39,861 nt of DNA from an uncultured Bacteroidota bacterium (lineage in GTDB: Bacteria; Bacteroidota; Bacteroidia; Bacteroidales; UBA12077), in assembly GCA_913055895.1 (NCBI GenBank), contig CAJXLE010000006.1, forward strand, positions 1-39,861, in the 5' to 3' direction. How positions within the stretch are numbered: position 1 is the first letter of the stretch; each line of letters begins with the position of its first letter. Under the pieces are notes generated by a model. The model had not been told where the DNA came from, did not search any database, and saw only the letters and a program-made list of their open reading frames with translations. The translations under genes were made by a program, and so were the position numbers. Positions 22,710-31,796 of the stretch are shown here, in pieces.

Positions 22710-25700
22710 ATGACTGGTCTTACCCTATACAAAGCTTCAGCCGGCTCCGGCAAGACATTCAAGCTGACAGGTGAATACTTGCAGTTGCTTTTTCGCAACC
22801 CCGGCCTTTACAGGCATATCCTGGCTGTCACCTTTACCAACAAGGCCACCGGCGAGATGAAACAGCGCATCCTTTATGAGCTTGACCGACTGGCCAGCGG
22901 AAAAGACTCGGGTTACCGCCAGATGCTCCAGCAGCGCTTCGAAATGGATGAGCAGCAGGTGCAGCAGCAGGCCGGAAGGGTCTTGCACAACATTCTTCAT
23001 GATTACAGCCGGTTTTCAGTAAGCACCATCGATCGTTTCTTTCAACGTATTCTTCGCACCTTTGCCAGGGAGCTCGGCCTACAGTCGGGGTATACCCTGG
23101 AGACCGACCATGAGGAGATATTGAATTTTGTGGTTGATGAACTGTTGCTGGCCACCGAGAAGGACGGGCAGCTGAGAACCTGGCTGGTGGAGTTTGGCCG
23201 TTCGCGCATGAGCGAAGGCAAAAGTTGGGATTTCCAGGAGGACATCCTCAAGCTGGCCGGCGAACTGATGAAAGAGGAAGTCAAGGAACTCAGGCTGGCA
23301 GATAAGGAGAAAGCGGGCAACAGGGACCGTCTGACACACTATGTCAGTAAGCTCAAGAAGGAGCGGGCCCGTTTTGAGAAACATGTCCAGTCGCTCGGCC
23401 GGAAAGCCGCCGATGCGATGGCGCAAAACGGCCTGAACATCGACGATTTTGATCATAAGCGCACGGGGGTGGCCCGCTATTTTCAATATCTTAAAAACAA
23501 GGATTTTGTCAATGATTATGAAAAGCTCGAGGCCAAGACTCATACCATGAAAGTTTTGGATGATCCGGAAAAGTGGCCCGCCTCGGATGCAGACAAAAAC
23601 ACCAAAGAGCAGGTCATCTCTCTGGCCCGCAATACGCTCAACGACCTGCTGAATGAAGCCCTTGCCTATATAGACAACCACCGGAGGCATTATATTACGG
23701 TAAGGGAGATACTGAAAAACGTGTATGTGCTGGGACTGCTTGTCGACATCCAGCAGCGGGTGGCCCGGTACTGCCGGGAAAAGAATGTCTTCCTGATTGC
23801 CGATGCGGGAGAGTTTTTGCGCCGCATCATCGGCAACAACGACGCACCCTTCATCTACGAAAAGGCGGGGAGCACCTATCAGCACTTTATGATTGATGAG
23901 TTTCAGGATACCTCGCATTTTCAGTGGGACAATTTCAAGCCCTTGATAAGCAACAGCCTGGCTCAAGACCGCTACAACCTGCTGGTGGGTGACGTTAAAC
24001 AGTCGATCTACCGTTGGCGCAACAGCGACTGGAAGATCCTGCAGGATGATGTCTACCATGAGTTTGCCTCCATGCTGGAGAGCCAGGCCCTGGAGTACAA
24101 CTGGCGAAGCCGTGAAAATATAGTTGCTTACAACAACACCTTTTTTCACTACGCTCCCGTGATGCTCCAGAACCATTACGACGGCGAGGTGTTGCAACAG
24201 GGCATTGACAATCCCTACAACAACAAGCTGCAGGAAGCTTACCGGGATGTTCTGCAGAAAATGCCCCGCAACCATGAGGGGGGGCAGGTGGTAACGCGTT
24301 TCTTCCCCCACCAGGATAAGAAACAGTCGGAGGCCCGTGAAAAGGCCCTGGAGCAGCTTATCACGGATGTTGAAAAGATGCAGGACCAGGGCTACCCCCT
24401 CTCCGACATAGCTGTGATGGTGCGCACCCACGCCGAAGGTCAGCAGGTGGCCGATGCGTTGACCGAAAAACAAAAGGGGGCGGGCGGCCCGAAAGCTTAC
24501 CGCTACAATTTCATCTCGAATGATGCCCTTTATGTCATGCGTGCCGAGAGCGTCAAGCTGCTTTGTGCCCTGTTTCGTCACCTGGTGGCCCCTGATGATC
24601 CGGTCAACCAGGCCTTCATAAGGGATACCTACCGGCGGGTTTTCCTGGGCGAAGAGCCCGATGGCCAGCAGCAGCACGAGCTGTTTAAGCACCAGGGCAA
24701 CACCATGGCCGACAGCCTGCCCGAAGCGTTTACAGAACATCAGGAGGAGCTGAGGAGGATGCCCCTCTATGAGCTCACCGAGCGGCTCATCTATATTTTC
24801 AACATACACGATCTGCCCGGTGAGATCCCCTATTTACAGGCATTCCAGGAGACCGTGCTGGACTATTCGCGGCGGTATGCCTCCGACCTGAACTCCTTCC
24901 TTGAATGGTGGGATGACCATGCCCACAAGAAGATGCTTCAGCTGCCGGAAGATTATGATGCCATCCGGATACTTACCATACACAAGGCTAAGGGCCTGGA
25001 GTATAAAGTGGTGCTGATACCATTCTGCAACTGGGAGCTGAGCTTCTCGGCTTCGGGAGGGAAGAAAAAATACCTCTGGTGCACGCCCGGTCAGTCACCG
25101 CTGGATGAGGTGGAGGTGGTACCCGTCGAATACAACAAAAACATAGCCGCATCCCATTTCTACCAGGAATATTTCTCTGAGAAATTCCACCAGTATGTCG
25201 ACAAACTGAACATGCTGTATGTGGCTTTTACACGTGCCGAGGAAGTTTTGATCACCTATGCCCCCATAAAAACAGGCCCGGATGGTGCGCCCACCTACCG
25301 GAAAAAGGACAAGGCCATCACCCAAATGGGCGATTTGATTCATGCCGTCTACGAGAAGCAGGATCATTTCAGCAGGCCTGGTGACCCTTCCGCCCCATTT
25401 TGGGATTCCTTCGGTGATCACTGGGATCCCGAAAGCATGGTTTTCTCCCGAGGTGAAATACCGGGAGATACAGGAGAGAAGGAGCCGGCCGGAAATCGGC
25501 TTTTCCAGGAGACCTATCCTGTTTACAGCTCGAAGCCCAGCTTGCACCTGCGTTATGAGCACGAGGAATTCTTCTCCGAACATACCGACCTGTTTCGTGG
25601 CACAGTGGATTACGGAAGGATCATGCACCAGGTGTTCGAATACATCCATACCCTGGATGATGTTGAACCTGCCCTGGACAAGGTGTACCTGGATGGAAAG

Positions 25701-26027
25701 ATCAGCAGCAGCGAGCGGGACAGGCTGCAAAAGGATATGATACAGTCGATCAGGCAAAGCGGGGTGGAGGAATGGTTCTCGGGCAGCTGGCGTGTTTTCA
25801 ATGAAAAGGAGATCCTGCTTCCCGGCGGGCGGTCGCACCGCCCCGACAGGGTGATGTTCAAAGCCGGGCAAACGGTGGTGCTGGATTACAAGTTTGGAGA
25901 ACGCGAGGAAGACAGTTACAGGAGAAAGATGCACCGCTATCTGAAGGAGCTCAACAATATGGGATACAACAATGCCGTAGGTTACATATGGTATATCAAC
26001 CAGGAAAAACTGACCAAAGTAACATGA
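22710..26027 (+). CDS. addA: AddA-type UvrD-family helicase/nuclease
   Basis: This is the helicase-nuclease subunit of an AddAB double-strand-break processing complex. The 1105-residue protein starts directly with the Walker A motif KASAGSGKT (8-16), then has TFTNKATGEMKQR (motif Ia), DEFQDTS (396-402, Walker B), YNWRSREN, TIHKAKGLEYKVV (756 onward) and NMLYVAFTRAEE (motif VI). The C-terminal RecB-type PD-(D/E)xK nuclease carries RPDRVMF, VVLDYKFG (Asp1059, Lys1061) and a Q/Y-like helix KMHRYLKEL. All catalytic motifs look intact. It is followed, with an ATGA stop/start overlap, by a radical SAM gene and then by the AddB partner. The symbol is by family; many Bacteroidota annotations say only UvrD-helicase protein. 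Confidence 0.93.
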   Translation: MTGLTLYKASAGSGKTFKLTGEYLQLLFRNPGLYRHILAVTFTNKATGEMKQRILYELDRLASGKDSGYRQMLQQRFEMDEQQVQQQAGRVLHNILHDYSRFSVSTIDRFFQRILRTFARELGLQSGYTLETDHEEILNFVVDELLLATEKDGQLRTWLVEFGRSRMSEGKSWDFQEDILKLAGELMKEEVKELRLADKEKAGNRDRLTHYVSKLKKERARFEKHVQSLGRKAADAMAQNGLNIDDFDHKRTGVARYFQYLKNKDFVNDYEKLEAKTHTMKVLDDPEKWPASDADKNTKEQVISLARNTLNDLLNEALAYIDNHRRHYITVREILKNVYVLGLLVDIQQRVARYCREKNVFLIADAGEFLRRIIGNNDAPFIYEKAGSTYQHFMIDEFQDTSHFQWDNFKPLISNSLAQDRYNLLVGDVKQSIYRWRNSDWKILQDDVYHEFASMLESQALEYNWRSRENIVAYNNTFFHYAPVMLQNHYDGEVLQQGIDNPYNNKLQEAYRDVLQKMPRNHEGGQVVTRFFPHQDKKQSEAREKALEQLITDVEKMQDQGYPLSDIAVMVRTHAEGQQVADALTEKQKGAGGPKAYRYNFISNDALYVMRAESVKLLCALFRHLVAPDDPVNQAFIRDTYRRVFLGEEPDGQQQHELFKHQGNTMADSLPEAFTEHQEELRRMPLYELTERLIYIFNIHDLPGEIPYLQAFQETVLDYSRRYASDLNSFLEWWDDHAHKKMLQLPEDYDAIRILTIHKAKGLEYKVVLIPFCNWELSFSASGGKKKYLWCTPGQSPLDEVEVVPVEYNKNIAASHFYQEYFSEKFHQYVDKLNMLYVAFTRAEEVLITYAPIKTGPDGAPTYRKKDKAITQMGDLIHAVYEKQDHFSRPGDPSAPFWDSFGDHWDPESMVFSRGEIPGDTGEKEPAGNRLFQETYPVYSSKPSLHLRYEHEEFFSEHTDLFRGTVDYGRIMHQVFEYIHTLDDVEPALDKVYLDGKISSSERDRLQKDMIQSIRQSGVEEWFSGSWRVFNEKEILLPGGRSHRPDRVMFKAGQTVVLDYKFGEREEDSYRRKMHRYLKELNNMGYNNAVGYIWYINQEKLTKVT

Positions 26028-27016
26028 GTCAAGATAACAAGGAGCAGCGGGTTTACCCCTGGGGCAACAGCAGGCGTTTCAATGCCTACAGCGATTATTT
26101 CAAACGCAGGTTTGGAGAGCGTTTGCAGAAGGTGACCATCGACGCCGGTTTTACCTGTCCCAACCGCGACGGCACCAGGGGTTACGGTGGATGCACCTAC
26201 TGTGACAACGATGCTTTCAACCCGTCTTATTGCCAGCCGTCCAAGGATATAGCCCAACAGATCCGGCAGGGCATGGATTTTCATAAAAAACGCTACCGCA
26301 GGGCAAGGCGCTACCTGGCTTATTTCCAGGCCTATTCCAATACCTATGCACCGCTTGAGGAGCTGAAGGGGGTATACGACCAGGCCCTGGAGCAGCCCGG
26401 GGTGATGGGACTGGTGATAGGCACCCGGCCCGACTGCATAGACGATGAAAAGCTTGATTATTTTGCCCGTTTGTCGCAGGATTATTACATCATCCTGGAA
26501 TATGGCATCGAATCGTTTTACAACCGCACCCTGGAGCATATCAACCGTGGCCATTCGGTGGAAGACAGCATTGTGGCTGTCGAGAAGACAGCCCAGCGGG
26601 GCATCCACACCGGCGCCCACCTGATATTTGGTTTGCCCGGGGAGACACGCGACGACATGCTGCGGGAGGCCGACATCATCTCCCAGCTGCCCCTCGACAC
26701 GGTGAAGTTCCACCAGCTGCAGATCATCAAAAAAACGGCCATGGCCAGGGAGTACCATGAGCATCCCGAAAATTTCAATCTCTTTGGGCTGGATGATTAC
26801 ATCGATTTTGTCATCCGCTTTATGGAGAAGCTCAACCCGGCTTTTGTCGTCGAACGTTTATCGGGCGAGGTGCCGCCATGGATGCTGGTGGAAGACACCT
26901 GGGGTGAGATACGCGCCCATGAGGTGCGCTCCAAGCTGGAACAGCGCATGCACGACCAGGACACCTGGCAGGGCAGGCTGGCCCTTTACAACTCCTACAA
27001 ACAGTCGAATACGTGA
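26024..27016 (+). CDS. Radical SAM protein, YhcC/YtqA type (TIGR01212)
   Basis: This 330-residue cytosolic iron-sulfur enzyme opens with YPWGNSRRFNAYSDYFKRRF and binds its [4Fe-4S] cluster through TCPNRDGT...GGCTYC (Cys45, Cys57, Cys60; CX11CX2C). It also has ARRYLAYFQAYSNTYAPLEEL and LGLVIGTRPDCID-type stretches characteristic of this Elp3-related family. The reaction is not established to my knowledge; a role in RNA modification has been considered because of the Elp3-like core. The frame is open upstream to 25988, but the ATG at 26024 overlaps the addA TGA as ATGA, which indicates translational coupling, so that start is chosen. It sits between addA and addB; whether it serves DNA repair is unknown. 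Confidence 0.92.
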   Translation: MSQDNKEQRVYPWGNSRRFNAYSDYFKRRFGERLQKVTIDAGFTCPNRDGTRGYGGCTYCDNDAFNPSYCQPSKDIAQQIRQGMDFHKKRYRRARRYLAYFQAYSNTYAPLEELKGVYDQALEQPGVMGLVIGTRPDCIDDEKLDYFARLSQDYYIILEYGIESFYNRTLEHINRGHSVEDSIVAVEKTAQRGIHTGAHLIFGLPGETRDDMLREADIISQLPLDTVKFHQLQIIKKTAMAREYHEHPENFNLFGLDDYIDFVIRFMEKLNPAFVVERLSGEVPPWMLVEDTWGEIRAHEVRSKLEQRMHDQDTWQGRLALYNSYKQSNT

Positions 27017-27244
27017 AGCAGGCCTGCCCCGGGAAGGGTCCGGCCTGGAAGGGCAAGGTAAAAGCAGCGATGCAACGTTTCCTTTGCAGCGGATCACTCT
27101 TAACTGCTAAGGATGTTAAACAGATAATAACTGCATGAGAAGAACAACAATCCTATGAAACCTGCATCCAGTAACCTTCACAACAAGGACATGATTATTC
27201 ATACAGGTTCCATACGTCCAATATATTAACAAAAAAATAACCGC
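27017..27244. other. Gap between the radical SAM gene and addB
   Basis: It contains copy B of the dispersed repeat (27155-27229) and a G/C-rich stretch at 27020-27050. No gene is seen. The repeat separates addB from the otherwise tightly coupled upstream pair. Confidence 0.5.
27155..27229 (-). repeat. Dispersed 58-bp intergenic repeat, copy B (inverted relative to copy A)
   Basis: The reverse complement of 27155-27211 matches 1415-1472 with four differences, including the exact 18-mer ggttactggatgcaggtt. Weaker similarity continues to 27229. Its end repeats are ggaacctgtat and atgcaggtttc. It lies just 16 bases before the addB start codon. Confidence 0.75.
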
Positions 27245-30112
27245 ATGAAATATTTTCTACAGCAAACAGCACAGAGGGTGCTGTCTGAACACGGCGACCA
27301 CCTGCCGGAGCTGTGCCTGGTGTTTCCCAACCGGCGGGCCGGGGTCTTTTTCAAGCGTTACCTGGCAAAATCGCTCAAGAACCCTGTGTGGGCGCCCAGT
27401 GTGCTTACCATAGCCGACCTGATGCAGGAGTTGTCGGGCCTGCAGAAAGCCGACCATCTGTCGCTCATCTTTGACCTGCACCGCATCTTCCAGCAGCAGA
27501 AAAACAGCACGGAACCTTTCGATGAGTTTTACCGGTGGGGCGAGATGTTGCTGCGCGATTTCGACGACCTCGACAAGTACCTGGCCGACCCGGCCGATCT
27601 GTTCCGTAACCTGGCCGCTCTGAAGTCCATCGACAACCAGTTTGACTACCTCGATGAGGAGCAGCGGCAGGCCATCCATCAGTTCTGGGATGCTTTCGCC
27701 ATGGAGTCGCCTTCGCCTGAACAGAAGGATTTCATCAGTATATGGGAGATCCTCCATAACGTGTATCAACATTTTAACCAGGAACTGGATGAGAAAGGCC
27801 ATGCTTACGAGGGAAAGATATACCGCTCGGTGATCGACCAGGTCCATGCCGGTACACTGGAACTGTCCCACAGCCACTATGTTTTTGCCGGTTTCAACGC
27901 CCTGACACCGGCCGAGAAAAAGCTTTTCCATGAGCTGTCACACAGGCAGATGGCTGATTTTTACTGGGATTACGACCCTTACTACCTTCAGAACCACGAG
28001 GCCGGTCGTTTCATTCGCTCCAACCTGGCGGAGTTCCCGTCAAAAGAGCTAGACAGACAGGACAATTTCAAGGAAAAGAAGAACATCCGCTTCGTCAACA
28101 CCCCTTATAACATTGCCCAGGCCAAGATCCTTCCCGATCTTCTCAGATCGTTCGACACGAAGAAGCAGGAGACACCCGACCGTACGGCTGTTGTCCTGCC
28201 CGATGAGCAATTGCTCTTGCCGGTGCTAAGCAGCCTGCCGGATGACCTGCCTTCGGTCAACGTCACGATGGGTTATCCGCTGGATGCCACCCCTGCCTTC
28301 AGCCTTCTGCTGGCCCTGCTTGGTCTTCAGCAAAACATCAGGAAGCAGGATGGGCGGCTTTCTTTTTATTACAAAGATGTGCTGGCCATACTGAATCACC
28401 AGTATGTGGGCATGATCCGCAACTCCAGGGTGGAGCAGCTGAAGGATGATATCAACAGGCACAACAAGATCTATGTGGAAGCACGTGAACTGCAGGAGGT
28501 GGACCTTTTCAGGACCATCTTCACCCACCCGGAAAATTACAATTCGCTGAGCGACTACCTGCTGGATGTGTATGCACGTTTTTACCGTCGCCTGAGGGAC
28601 CACAGCGGGGAAGGTGACGAAACGCAGCGGATGGAGATGGAAAGCATTTACCACCTTTACCTGTCGGTAAAGAGGCTGAAAGAGGTGTTCGACAGCCGGC
28701 AGGTGGAGGTTGGCACCGAAACCTACCTCAGGATACTGGAGCGGGTGGTGCGCAACCAGAGCATCCCCTTCCAGGGGGAGCCTTTATCTGGCATACAGGT
28801 GATGGGCATATTGGAGACGCGGGCCCTCGATTTTGAGAACCTGGTGATCCTCTCGATGAACGAGGGTGTCTTTCCCACGGCAGAGTCGGCCCCTTCCTTC
28901 ATCCCCTTCAACCTGCGCAAGGGTTTTGGCCTGCCCACCCATGAACACAACGACGCCATATACGCCTACTATTTTTACCGCCTCATCCAGCGGGCCCAAA
29001 ACATCACCCTGGTTTACAACTCGTCAACCGACGGTCTGCAAACAGGTGAGATGAGCCGTTTTATGCACCAGCTGCTGCTGGAGTCGGGCCAGGATATCAG
29101 GCAGGAGACCGTGGTGTCGGGACTCAGCATACCCGGTGAAAATCCTGTTGAGATCCGGAAGGCTCCCGAGGTTATGCAGATACTGGACCAATACAACACC
29201 CTTCAGGGAGGCAGGAGGACCCTCTCACCGAGTGCCCTGAAGAACTACCTGGTGTGCCCGCTGCGTTTCTATTTCCGGTATGTTGCGGGGCTGGAGGAGA
29301 CCGAAGAGGTGGCCGAGGAGGTTGACATGCCCCTTTTTGGCTCTTTGCTGCACCACACGGCGCAACGCCTCTATGCACCCTATGCTCATGAAACAGGCTG
29401 GATCGATGAAGGCGACCTGGAAAAGATGAAAAGCGATGCCGAGGGGATGGAGCAGCACGTGTTGGATGCCTTCCGGGAGGAATATTTTTCCGACCACCCC
29501 GAAGATGAGCCCCTCTACTTGACGGGTAAAAATTTGCTTATCAAGGACATCATTCTTCAGTACATCGGTCAGCTGCTGGTGGCCGATACGAAATTTGCCC
29601 CTTTCCGGCCCCTGTCGCTGGAGCAAACCTACAAGGGATCTTTCTCCTTCTATGCCAATGGTGAGGAGAAGCAGGTGATGCTGAAAGGCACCATCGACCG
29701 GGTGGATGAGACGCGGGAAGGCATACGCATTGTCGACTACAAGACCGGCAACTCCAAGGGACGTGTCAAAGACATACCCTCTTTGTTCACCGGCAAGGGG
29801 CAGCACGATGCCCTGCAGGCCTTGCTCTATGGATGGCTGTACCATAGAAACCACGAGACAGGAAAAACCCTCATCCCGGGCCTCTATTATTTCCGGAATA
29901 TCTACAACAACGATTTTGATTACCGGCTTTTGACCCGGAAAAAAGATGCCATCACATTAGCGGCTGTGAAAGATGAGCTGGAGGAAAACCTGCAAGCCAC
30001 CCTGCAGGAGCTTTTCAACCCCGAAGTGCCTTTTGCCCAGACCGAAGACAAGGATGCCTGCAGGTACTGCCCCTATGCATCCATATGCAGGCGGGAACAG
30101 CTCCAGAGATGA
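27245..30112 (+). CDS. addB: AddB-type PD-(D/E)XK nuclease with iron-sulfur cluster
   Basis: This is the second subunit of the AddAB-type repair complex, 955 residues. The N-terminal half is an inactivated helicase fold: LCLVFPNRRAGVFFKRYL stands where other helicases have a Walker A motif. The C-terminal nuclease has GTIDRVDE (Asp818) and IRIVDYKTG (Asp831, Lys833). Four cysteines are placed as in B. subtilis AddB for a [4Fe-4S] staple around the nuclease: Cys671 in LVCPLRFYF, then Cys939, Cys942 and Cys948 in ACRYCPYASIC. The arrangement supports a working partner for the addA product encoded 1.2 kb upstream. AddAB resects DNA ends and loads RecA. The start follows an A-rich stretch with no ribosome-binding site. 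Confidence 0.92.
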   Translation: MKYFLQQTAQRVLSEHGDHLPELCLVFPNRRAGVFFKRYLAKSLKNPVWAPSVLTIADLMQELSGLQKADHLSLIFDLHRIFQQQKNSTEPFDEFYRWGEMLLRDFDDLDKYLADPADLFRNLAALKSIDNQFDYLDEEQRQAIHQFWDAFAMESPSPEQKDFISIWEILHNVYQHFNQELDEKGHAYEGKIYRSVIDQVHAGTLELSHSHYVFAGFNALTPAEKKLFHELSHRQMADFYWDYDPYYLQNHEAGRFIRSNLAEFPSKELDRQDNFKEKKNIRFVNTPYNIAQAKILPDLLRSFDTKKQETPDRTAVVLPDEQLLLPVLSSLPDDLPSVNVTMGYPLDATPAFSLLLALLGLQQNIRKQDGRLSFYYKDVLAILNHQYVGMIRNSRVEQLKDDINRHNKIYVEARELQEVDLFRTIFTHPENYNSLSDYLLDVYARFYRRLRDHSGEGDETQRMEMESIYHLYLSVKRLKEVFDSRQVEVGTETYLRILERVVRNQSIPFQGEPLSGIQVMGILETRALDFENLVILSMNEGVFPTAESAPSFIPFNLRKGFGLPTHEHNDAIYAYYFYRLIQRAQNITLVYNSSTDGLQTGEMSRFMHQLLLESGQDIRQETVVSGLSIPGENPVEIRKAPEVMQILDQYNTLQGGRRTLSPSALKNYLVCPLRFYFRYVAGLEETEEVAEEVDMPLFGSLLHHTAQRLYAPYAHETGWIDEGDLEKMKSDAEGMEQHVLDAFREEYFSDHPEDEPLYLTGKNLLIKDIILQYIGQLLVADTKFAPFRPLSLEQTYKGSFSFYANGEEKQVMLKGTIDRVDETREGIRIVDYKTGNSKGRVKDIPSLFTGKGQHDALQALLYGWLYHRNHETGKTLIPGLYYFRNIYNNDFDYRLLTRKKDAITLAAVKDELEENLQATLQELFNPEVPFAQTEDKDACRYCPYASICRREQLQR

Positions 30113-30131
30113 TAGTGGTTTTTTAGCATTT

Positions 30132-30773
30132 TCAGGGCGAGAGCCTCTGTATCTTCCATGACTGGCCGTCGGCGACGAATTCCAGGCGGTCGTGCAGGCG
30201 GCTTCGCCGGCCCTGCCAGAACTCAACCCTGTCGGGTATCAGCAGGTAACCGCCCCAGTAAGGCGGTCTTTGCATGGGTTGGTTTTTGAACTGTTCGGCC
30301 ACCCGTTCCATCTTGTCCTCCAGGTGCTGACGGTCGGGGATGACAGCACTCTGGTCGGAGACCCATGCTCCCAGCTGACTTTTGTAGGGACGGGAGAAAA
30401 AATAGCTGTCGGAGCGTTCGGCACCAACCTTTTTCACCCTTCCCTCCAGGCGTACCTGCCGCTCCAGCTCGGGCCAGAAAAGGGTCAGCGCAGCGAAAGG
30501 CCGAAGCAGCAGATGGTGTGCTTTTCTGCTGTTGTAATTGGTGTAGAAGACCACCCCTTTTTCGTCAAATTCCTTCAGGAGCACCGTGCGGCCCGCAGGT
30601 CTTCCCCGGCTGTCGACCGTGGCAAGGGTCATGGCCGTCGGCTCCAGGGCTTCAGCCCGTATGGCCTCATCGAGCCATTGCTGCAGCTGCTTCAGGGGAT
30701 CACCAGACACATCCTGCCTGGAGAGGGAGCGTTGCGCGTAATCCCTTCTTATCTGAGAGACATCGTTTTTCAA
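30132..30773 (-). CDS. pdxH: Pyridoxamine 5'-phosphate oxidase
   Basis: This FMN enzyme oxidises pyridoxine or pyridoxamine 5'-phosphate to pyridoxal 5'-phosphate. The 213 residues match the family length. FMN- and substrate-binding stretches are visible: RTVLLKEFDEKGVVFYTNYN, SRKAHHL, SRPYKSQLGAWVSDQS, and the C-terminal signature VEFWQGRRSRLHDRLEF. The N-terminus (MKNDVSQIRRDYAQRSL) resembles E. coli PdxH. It is the last gene of a compact minus-strand run, 18 bases after the YihY/BrkB gene, so it is probably cotranscribed with nadC. Confidence 0.97.
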   Translation of the reverse strand: MKNDVSQIRRDYAQRSLSRQDVSGDPLKQLQQWLDEAIRAEALEPTAMTLATVDSRGRPAGRTVLLKEFDEKGVVFYTNYNSRKAHHLLLRPFAALTLFWPELERQVRLEGRVKKVGAERSDSYFFSRPYKSQLGAWVSDQSAVIPDRQHLEDKMERVAEQFKNQPMQRPPYWGGYLLIPDRVEFWQGRRSRLHDRLEFVADGQSWKIQRLSP

Positions 30774-30791
30774 GATCTGTTTTTTTATGGG

Positions 30792-31724
30792 TTACGACGA
30801 TGGTTCCTGATGGTTCGTTTTGAGCTGGGCACTGCTGATGCTCGCGTTCAGCTCAAAACCGATGATCAGGGCAAGGGAGTTGAAATAGGTCCATATGAGC
30901 ACCACCATCAGGGTTCCGATGGAACCGTAAAGCTTGTTGAGCTGACCAAAGTTGTTGATGAACAGCGAAAAGATCAGCGAAGCCATGATGGTCAGAAAGG
31001 TGGCGAAGATGGCTCCCGGCGACACAAACCGCCAGGCCGGTCTCCTGGCCGGGGCCAGGTAGTAGATGAAAGATATGGCCACCAGGTGGAAGCCAATGAT
31101 GATCACCCACTTGCCGATCATGATCAGGTAGTAGGTAATACCAAATTCGAGGATGTTTTGTTCAACCAGCATGTTCAGCACCGACCGGCTGGAGATGATC
31201 AGCAGGGTGGCCGAGGTGACCAGTGTGGCCAGGATGAACACCAGGGCTATGGAGATGAGCCGCTGCATCAGCCAGCTGCGGGTTTCAACATAGTGATGGC
31301 TTGAGTTGAAGCCGTCGATCAGGGCGTGTATGCCGTTCATGGAGAAAAACAGGCTGGCCAGGGCACCAAAAGACAGGAGCCCCCAGTTTTTGCGCATCAC
31401 CAGGTCCACCAGCGTCGATTCCAAAAAATGAAAGGCATTCTTGGGGAGTATGTTTTCAAACAGCATCAACAGCTCTGTTTGAAAATTCTCTATGGGGATG
31501 TAGGGAATCAGTGTGAAGACAAAGATGATGCCGGGAAACAGGGCCAGCACGAAGTTAAAAGCCACCGATGAAGCCCGGGTGGTGAGGGCACCGTTGCGGA
31601 TGCCTTCGCTGAAGAATTTCACCACATCGTAAAGGGGTATCCTGTAGAATCCCGGCAGACTGATCCTTTGAGCTTTGTCTTTTATGTTTTCCGTCAATGA
31701 GTTGAGCTTCGTTCCTGTCTCCAT
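30792..31724 (-). CDS. YihY/BrkB family inner-membrane protein
   Basis: This 310-residue membrane protein has about six spans. Landmarks of the YihY/BrkB family are the N-terminal amphipathic IPLYDVVKFFSEGIRNGALTTRASSVAFNF, then FALFPGIIFVF-like and LTSATLLII-type helices, YYLAPARRPAWRFVSPGAI and a final YGSIGTLMVVLIWTYFNSLALIIGFELN. Early members were misnamed ribonuclease BN; the present view is a transporter-like membrane protein of unknown function. It lies between nadC and pdxH, 72 bases from the former and 18 from the latter. The C-terminus is short and polar. Confidence 0.93.
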   Translation of the reverse strand: METGTKLNSLTENIKDKAQRISLPGFYRIPLYDVVKFFSEGIRNGALTTRASSVAFNFVLALFPGIIFVFTLIPYIPIENFQTELLMLFENILPKNAFHFLESTLVDLVMRKNWGLLSFGALASLFFSMNGIHALIDGFNSSHHYVETRSWLMQRLISIALVFILATLVTSATLLIISSRSVLNMLVEQNILEFGITYYLIMIGKWVIIIGFHLVAISFIYYLAPARRPAWRFVSPGAIFATFLTIMASLIFSLFINNFGQLNKLYGSIGTLMVVLIWTYFNSLALIIGFELNASISSAQLKTNHQEPSS

Positions 31725-31796
31725 GTCTGGGCCTTCGGCAACTAGAATGCGGCATGATAAGATGCCATAAAAATAATAAGATTTTTACAATCTTTT

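Noticed and set aside
23079-24809. Long antisense frame (576 codons) inside addA
   Set aside because: The sense strand encodes intact helicase motifs throughout; the antisense product is a GC-driven open frame without domains. The same applies to 35697-37229 in the kinase and 12081-13430 in the antiporter.
25988-26023. Earlier start for the radical SAM protein
   Set aside because: The ATG at 26024 overlaps the addA stop as ATGA and fits the length and start of the family.
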